Source of the DNA: Deltaproteobacteria bacterium
GTDB lineage: Bacteria; Desulfobacterota; Syntrophia; Syntrophales; UBA6807
Assembly: GCA_016935565.1 (NCBI GenBank)
Contig: JAFGQS010000024.1
Coordinates: forward strand, 1-32,338
Length of the DNA: 32,338 bases
Direction of reading: 5' to 3'
Shown here: positions 27,623 through 32,338 of the stretch, piece after piece
Position numbering within the stretch: position 1 is the first letter of the stretch
How the letters are laid out: each line of letters starts with the position of its first letter
Notes under the pieces: generated by a model
The model's database searches: none
Told to the model about the DNA's origin: nothing
What the model saw: only the letters and a program-made list of their open reading frames with translations
Translations under genes and position numbers: made by a program

Positions 27623-29206
27623 ATGAAGAAAGTTCTTGTAAGTGATTCCCTTGCTGAAGAGGGTATAAAAATATTTGAAAATGCTCCCGGTATCGAAGTC
27701 GATGTATTGACGAACCTCACCCACGATGAACTGAAAGGAATTATCGGCAACTACGACGGTCTCGCCATACGGAGTGCAACCAAGGTTTCGAGCGACGTCA
27801 TTGAGAAGGCGGACAAACTCGAGGTAATCGGAAGGGCGGGAATAGGACTCGATAATGTCGATGTGGCATCGGCAAGTAAACGGGGTATCGTTGTCATGAA
27901 TACCCCCGGCGGAAATACGATAACCACAGCGGAACACACAATATCGATGATGCTTTCCCTGGCCAGGAAAATACCCCAGGCAACGATTTCCATGAAATCG
28001 GGAAAGTGGGAAAAGAAACAATTCATGGGTTCAGAAGTTTATAATAAAACCCTCGGTATCATCGGTATCGGTAGAGTCGGAGCGATCGTCGCCAACAGGG
28101 CACAGGGTCTGCGGATGAATGTTATCGCCTACGATCCTTTTATATCTCCGGAGGCAGCGGAAAAGATGGGAATTACCCTCGTTTCATTCGACGAGGTCCT
28201 GGCAAATTCCGACTTCATTACCGTGCATACTCCTCTGACAAACGAAACCAGGGGACTGATTAACAGCGAGACTATTGCCAAGATGAAAAACGGTTCCTTT
28301 GTTATTAATTGTGCACGGGGAGGAATCGCAAACGAAAAAGATCTCTACGATGCTCTTATATCGGGAAAACTCGGAGGGGCTGCCCTGGACGTCTTTGAAA
28401 AAGAACCGACTCCTAACAAGGATCTACTTTTATTACAGAATGTTATCTGCACACCTCATCTCGGGGCATCAACCGACGAGGCACAGAGAAATGTCGCCAT
28501 AGCCATTGCCCAGCAGATTGTCGATTACCTCACCAGTGGGGAGATCAAAAATGCCGTCAACTTCCCTTCAGTCAGCGGGGAGGTCCTTGTACTGATACGG
28601 CCTTATTTGAACCTGGCACAGAAATTGGGGAAATTCGAGGCTCAGCTTGTCAAGGGAGGAATAAAAGAGGTTCTCATAGAATACAGCGGCGATATACTGG
28701 AGTATGATGTAGCTCCGATTACCGTTGCTCTCATCAAAGGCCTTCTTACACCGATTCTGAAGGAAAACATTAACTTCATCAATGCTCCAGTCATAGCAAG
28801 AGAGCGAGGAATAAAGGTAATCGAGTCAAAGAGCAGTGAGGAAAAAGATTACAAGAGCATGATATCTCTTACGGTTAAAACGAGTCGGGAAGAGTTATTT
28901 GCTTCAGGGGCTATCTTCGGCAGACAGGATCCGAGAATTGTTATGATCGATAAGTTTATACTCGATGTCATTCCCGAGGGTATCATGATTGTCCTGTACA
29001 ATTATGACAAACCGGGCGTTATCGGTAACATTGGGACGACTCTCGGAGATAACAATATCAATATTGCAAGGCTCCATCTGAGTCGAGAACAGGTCGACGG
29101 GCAGGCACTTGTCGTGCTCAGCACCGACAGTCTGCTCCCCGACGATGTGCTCAAAAAGCTCAGAGAGCTCCCCAATGTAATATCGGTCAACCAACTTGAA
29201 ATGTAA
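27623..29206 (+). CDS. serA: D-3-phosphoglycerate dehydrogenase, long form with ASB and ACT domains
   Basis: 527 residues. The catalytic half carries the NAD motif GIIGIGRVG (145-153) and the Arg-Glu-His set: Arg232 in CARGGI, Glu261 in FEKEPT and His279 in TPHLGAST. It is followed by an allosteric substrate-binding (ASB) domain (about 310-450) and a C-terminal ACT domain (about 453-527, IMIVLYNYDKPGVIGNIGTTLG), so serine feedback is likely. It oxidises 3-phosphoglycerate for serine synthesis. GGAGG precedes the ATG; purA follows after 18 bases. Confidence 0.98.
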   Translation: MKKVLVSDSLAEEGIKIFENAPGIEVDVLTNLTHDELKGIIGNYDGLAIRSATKVSSDVIEKADKLEVIGRAGIGLDNVDVASASKRGIVVMNTPGGNTITTAEHTISMMLSLARKIPQATISMKSGKWEKKQFMGSEVYNKTLGIIGIGRVGAIVANRAQGLRMNVIAYDPFISPEAAEKMGITLVSFDEVLANSDFITVHTPLTNETRGLINSETIAKMKNGSFVINCARGGIANEKDLYDALISGKLGGAALDVFEKEPTPNKDLLLLQNVICTPHLGASTDEAQRNVAIAIAQQIVDYLTSGEIKNAVNFPSVSGEVLVLIRPYLNLAQKLGKFEAQLVKGGIKEVLIEYSGDILEYDVAPITVALIKGLLTPILKENINFINAPVIARERGIKVIESKSSEEKDYKSMISLTVKTSREELFASGAIFGRQDPRIVMIDKFILDVIPEGIMIVLYNYDKPGVIGNIGTTLGDNNINIARLHLSREQVDGQALVVLSTDSLLPDDVLKKLRELPNVISVNQLEM

Positions 29207-29212
29207 CAGTAA

Positions 29213-30532
<1,320 letters not shown>

Positions 30533-30590
30533 CTGTCCCGTTCCTATACGCTTTGTGATATAGTTATATGAAATTGATGAAAAAAAACTG

Positions 30591-30599
30591 TGATATAAT
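30591..30599 (+). promoter_or_regulatory. extended -10 promoter of rsfS-comF-rfaE2
   Basis: TGATATAAT is an extended -10 (TGn-TATAAT) with no good -35 at the normal distance. GTGATATA also occurs 35 bases earlier (30555-30562), where TGATATAGT would be a second extended -10. The predicted start lies only about 15-20 bases before the rsfS coding region. Confidence 0.5.
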
Positions 30600-30621
30600 C
30601 CTCAAATAACCATCGAGGGAG

Positions 30622-31023
30622 GTGATAGTCGTTACCAACAAGTCAGATACAAAAAAGACCGTTCTCAAGTGTACAAACGCGGCACTGGACAAGAAAGCAA
30701 AAAATCTCATCATTTTAAAAGTTAAAGAGCTATCATCCTTTACCGATTATTTTATTATATGCAGTGGAACGTCTGATCGTCAGGTCAAAGGAATCGCGGC
30801 ATCCATCGAGGAGACACTCAAGAAGTCAGGGATACAACCACTCGGAATTGAAGGAGAAAACACTGGGAACTGGGTACTCATGGATTATGGAGATGTAATT
30901 ATCCATATCTTTTATGAACCCACGAGAGAATTTTACGATCTTGAAAGGTTATGGTCAGATGTTCCCAGTATGTCCGTTAATGAAGATATTGACAAGATCA
31001 CTTCCCTGAATGATGGCATGTGA
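30622..31023 (+). CDS. rsfS: ribosome silencing factor RsfS (Iojap/YbeB family)
   Basis: Up to 133 residues. The Iojap core is clear: AALDKKAKNLIILKVKELSS, FTDYFIICSGTSDRQV, GNWVLMDYGDVIIHIF and REFYDLERLW. RsfS binds uL14 on the 50S subunit and blocks joining during starvation. The start is odd. GTG at 30622 is the only usual initiation codon before the core, but it lies inside the Shine-Dalgarno (GGAGGTGAT, 30618-30626). An in-frame stop at 30607 rules out anything earlier. At normal spacing the in-frame codons are GTC (30628) and GTT (30631). It overlaps or abuts comF. Confidence 0.93.
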   Translation: MIVVTNKSDTKKTVLKCTNAALDKKAKNLIILKVKELSSFTDYFIICSGTSDRQVKGIAASIEETLKKSGIQPLGIEGENTGNWVLMDYGDVIIHIFYEPTREFYDLERLWSDVPSMSVNEDIDKITSLNDGM

Positions 31024-31024
31024 A

Positions 31025-31747
31025 ATGAAAAAAATCATAACAGGCCTCGTCGACATTGTATTCCCTCCCGGGTGTATTCTTTGTGGGGCTTTTATGGACG
31101 AACATTCACATCCTTCATTCTGCCCGCACTGTTTTTCACAGATACATTTCATGCAATCCCCTCAGTGTACATGCTGCGGGTTGCCTTTTCTTGATAGAGA
31201 AGGTGAGGATCACCTGTGCGGAGACTGTATTACATCTAAACAGTTTTTTTCAGTGGCACGGTCCCTCGGAAAATATGACAGCGTATTGCTCGAAGCTATT
31301 CATCTGTTTAAATATCGGGCAAAGTTGACCGTAGGAAAAGCCTTGGGAATGCTTATGACTGAACATGAATACAGAGACTTTACTATTCGTGACTATTCAT
31401 TAATAATCCCCGTTCCGCTTCATAAAAGACGATTGAAAGAACGGGGTTTTAATCAATCACTGATACTGGCACGTGAACTGTCAATACACTTTTCAATACC
31501 GCTTGATTTCTCTTCCCTGAAGAGAACCATCCACAGAAAACCGCAAACGATGTTGAAACAGAAGGAGCGGTTGGCTAATGTGAAAGGCGCTTTTGAGGTA
31601 AAAAGTGCCGAAAGAATCAAGGGGGAAAAAATCTTATTGGTTGATGATGTCTATACCACGGGAAGTACGGTTAAAGAATGTTCACGTATGTTACTCCGAC
31701 ACGAGGCAGATGAAGTAGCAGTTCTGACCCTTGCCAGAACCTTATAA
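31025..31747 (+). CDS. comF: ComF family amidophosphoribosyltransferase-like protein
   Basis: 240 residues from ATG at 31025; two other ATG codons begin up to five residues earlier (31010). The N-terminal zinc region has CILC (Cys17, Cys20), CPHC (Cys33, Cys36), CTCC and CGDC. The C-terminal phosphoribosyltransferase domain has PVPLHKRRLKERGFNQ and the PRPP loop ILLVDDVYTTGSTV. ComF is needed for uptake of transforming DNA in competent species; related GntX acts in other contexts. The natural role here is unknown because no com uptake genes are in the window. It begins within 2 bases of the rsfS stop, so translation is coupled. Confidence 0.93.
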   Translation: MKKIITGLVDIVFPPGCILCGAFMDEHSHPSFCPHCFSQIHFMQSPQCTCCGLPFLDREGEDHLCGDCITSKQFFSVARSLGKYDSVLLEAIHLFKYRAKLTVGKALGMLMTEHEYRDFTIRDYSLIIPVPLHKRRLKERGFNQSLILARELSIHFSIPLDFSSLKRTIHRKPQTMLKQKERLANVKGAFEVKSAERIKGEKILLVDDVYTTGSTVKECSRMLLRHEADEVAVLTLARTL

Positions 31748-31771
31748 CTACAATAGTGCGAGAATATTACT

Positions 31772-32254
31772 ATGAATAAAATATTATCAAAAGATCGTCT
31801 GAAGAAAACCATTGAGGAATATAAAAAAGAAGGGAAAAAGATAGTTTTCACCAACGGTTGTTTCGATATCATTCATGCCGGGCATGTACGATATCTCAGC
31901 GATGCGAAAAAATTGGGAGACATTCTTGTTCTTGCGCTCAACAGTGACTCATCAGTTCGGTCGATCAAGGGCAAGCCGAGACCTTTTGTTCCACAAGCAG
32001 AGAGGGCCTATGTTATTGCTTCACTTGAATCGGTGGATTATGTCACCATCTTCGACGAAGACACACCCCTGCTCCTTATCGAAGATCTGAAACCACATAT
32101 CCTCGTCAAGGGGGGGGACTGGACCGAAGAAACCGTCGTCGGTCGAAATTCCGTAACAAAATGGGGTGGTCGTGTGGTCATCATGCCCGAAGTAAAGGGA
32201 ATATCAACGACAAATATCATTGAAAAAATAAAAAAAGCCTTCGCCGGTACCTAA
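31772..32254 (+). CDS. rfaE2: D-glycero-beta-D-manno-heptose-1-phosphate adenylyltransferase
   Basis: 160 residues, a stand-alone version of the C-terminal half of HldE. The cytidylyltransferase fold has VFTNGCFDIIHAGHVRYL with the HxGH motif (His35, His38), LNSDSSVRSIKG, VKGGDW and the C-terminal KGISTTNIIEKI. It makes ADP-heptose for the LPS inner core, which supports a Gram-negative envelope. The kinase half (RfaE1) is not adjacent. It follows comF by 24 bases, with only a weak ribosome-binding site. Confidence 0.96.
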   Translation: MNKILSKDRLKKTIEEYKKEGKKIVFTNGCFDIIHAGHVRYLSDAKKLGDILVLALNSDSSVRSIKGKPRPFVPQAERAYVIASLESVDYVTIFDEDTPLLLIEDLKPHILVKGGDWTEETVVGRNSVTKWGGRVVIMPEVKGISTTNIIEKIKKAFAGT

Positions 32255-32261
32255 ATTTTTC

Positions 32262-32290
32262 TTTACAAAAAAATAATCATTGTATATATG
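32262..32290 (+). promoter_or_regulatory. promoter of a gene beyond the right edge
   Basis: TTTACA (32262-32267) and TATATG (32285-32290) are exactly 17 bases apart. The leader has a 7-bp hairpin ATTGTAA/TTACAAT (32301-32307 with 32316-32322). Confidence 0.5.
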
Positions 32291-32334
32291 GGGACATCGA
32301 ATTGTAAGTTGGGCTTTACAATAAAAAAGGTGGG

Positions 32335-32338
32335 ATGA
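32335..32338 (+). CDS. possible first codon of a gene cut by the window edge
   Basis: ATG at 32335-32337 directly follows a purine-rich AAAAAAGGTGGG, with only 1-4 bases of spacing, and a promoter lies 45 bases upstream. Only one codon is visible, so this is a hint and not a gene call. Confidence 0.3.

Overview
The window reads as a chromosomal housekeeping segment of a Gram-negative bacterium with roughly mid-40s % GC. It encodes a heptose-1-phosphate adenylyltransferase (LPS inner core), lipoprotein signal peptidase, a TRAP transporter, long-form HisG, a yqeY-dnaG-rpoD block followed by a CAU tRNA, and a SpoIID-type protein in an evidently diderm cell. This mix resembles Desulfobacterota (former Deltaproteobacteria, Syntrophus-like), but that placement is inferred from gene content and not tested. 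I see no prophage, insertion sequence, CRISPR array or restriction system.

Layout. (1) Positions 1-12.1 kb are almost all minus strand. In transcription order they hold hisI-hisG-hisB, a lipoprotein of unknown function, hisA, a HIT-family hydrolase, yqeY, dnaG, rpoD, a CAU tRNA, a coiled-coil zinc-ribbon protein, rnhA, RNase P RNA (rnpB) and a TPR-SpoIID protein. (2) 12.1-13.3 kb is a regulatory region. It holds a small membrane/coiled-coil gene with a palindrome at its predicted start point, a near-consensus promoter that fires into a gene-free stretch (candidate small RNA), and a separate promoter for the next operon. (3) 13.3-16.2 kb is a dctP-dctQ-dctM TRAP transporter on the plus strand. 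(4) 16.4-26.2 kb is minus strand again: radA, a Na/phosphate symporter with PhoU-like tail, a metallo-beta-lactamase-fold hydrolase, groES-groEL, ileS and lspA. (5) 26.4-32.3 kb is plus strand: serC (archaeal/alphaproteobacterial type)-serA-purA, then rsfS-comF-rfaE2, and the promoter and start of another gene at the right edge.

The genes work together as expected for core metabolism: four histidine steps (hisF and hisH are not here), the first two serine steps, the committed step to AMP, the primase/sigma macromolecular-synthesis block, and the GroE chaperonin.

The strongest oddity is the primary sigma factor. Regions 1-3 are textbook RpoD, but the -35-recognition helix in region 4.2 is rewritten and has lost the usual TRERIRQIE signature, although textbook TTGACA promoters occur in the same window. 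Other points worth a look are rsfS, which has a perfect Shine-Dalgarno sequence but no ordinary start codon at the right distance, and the candidate small RNA upstream of dctP. I did not find a convincing new multi-gene system. Several starts were moved from the longest reading frame to the codon that has a ribosome-binding site (rpoD, yqeY, lspA, ileS, radA, the lipoprotein, comF).
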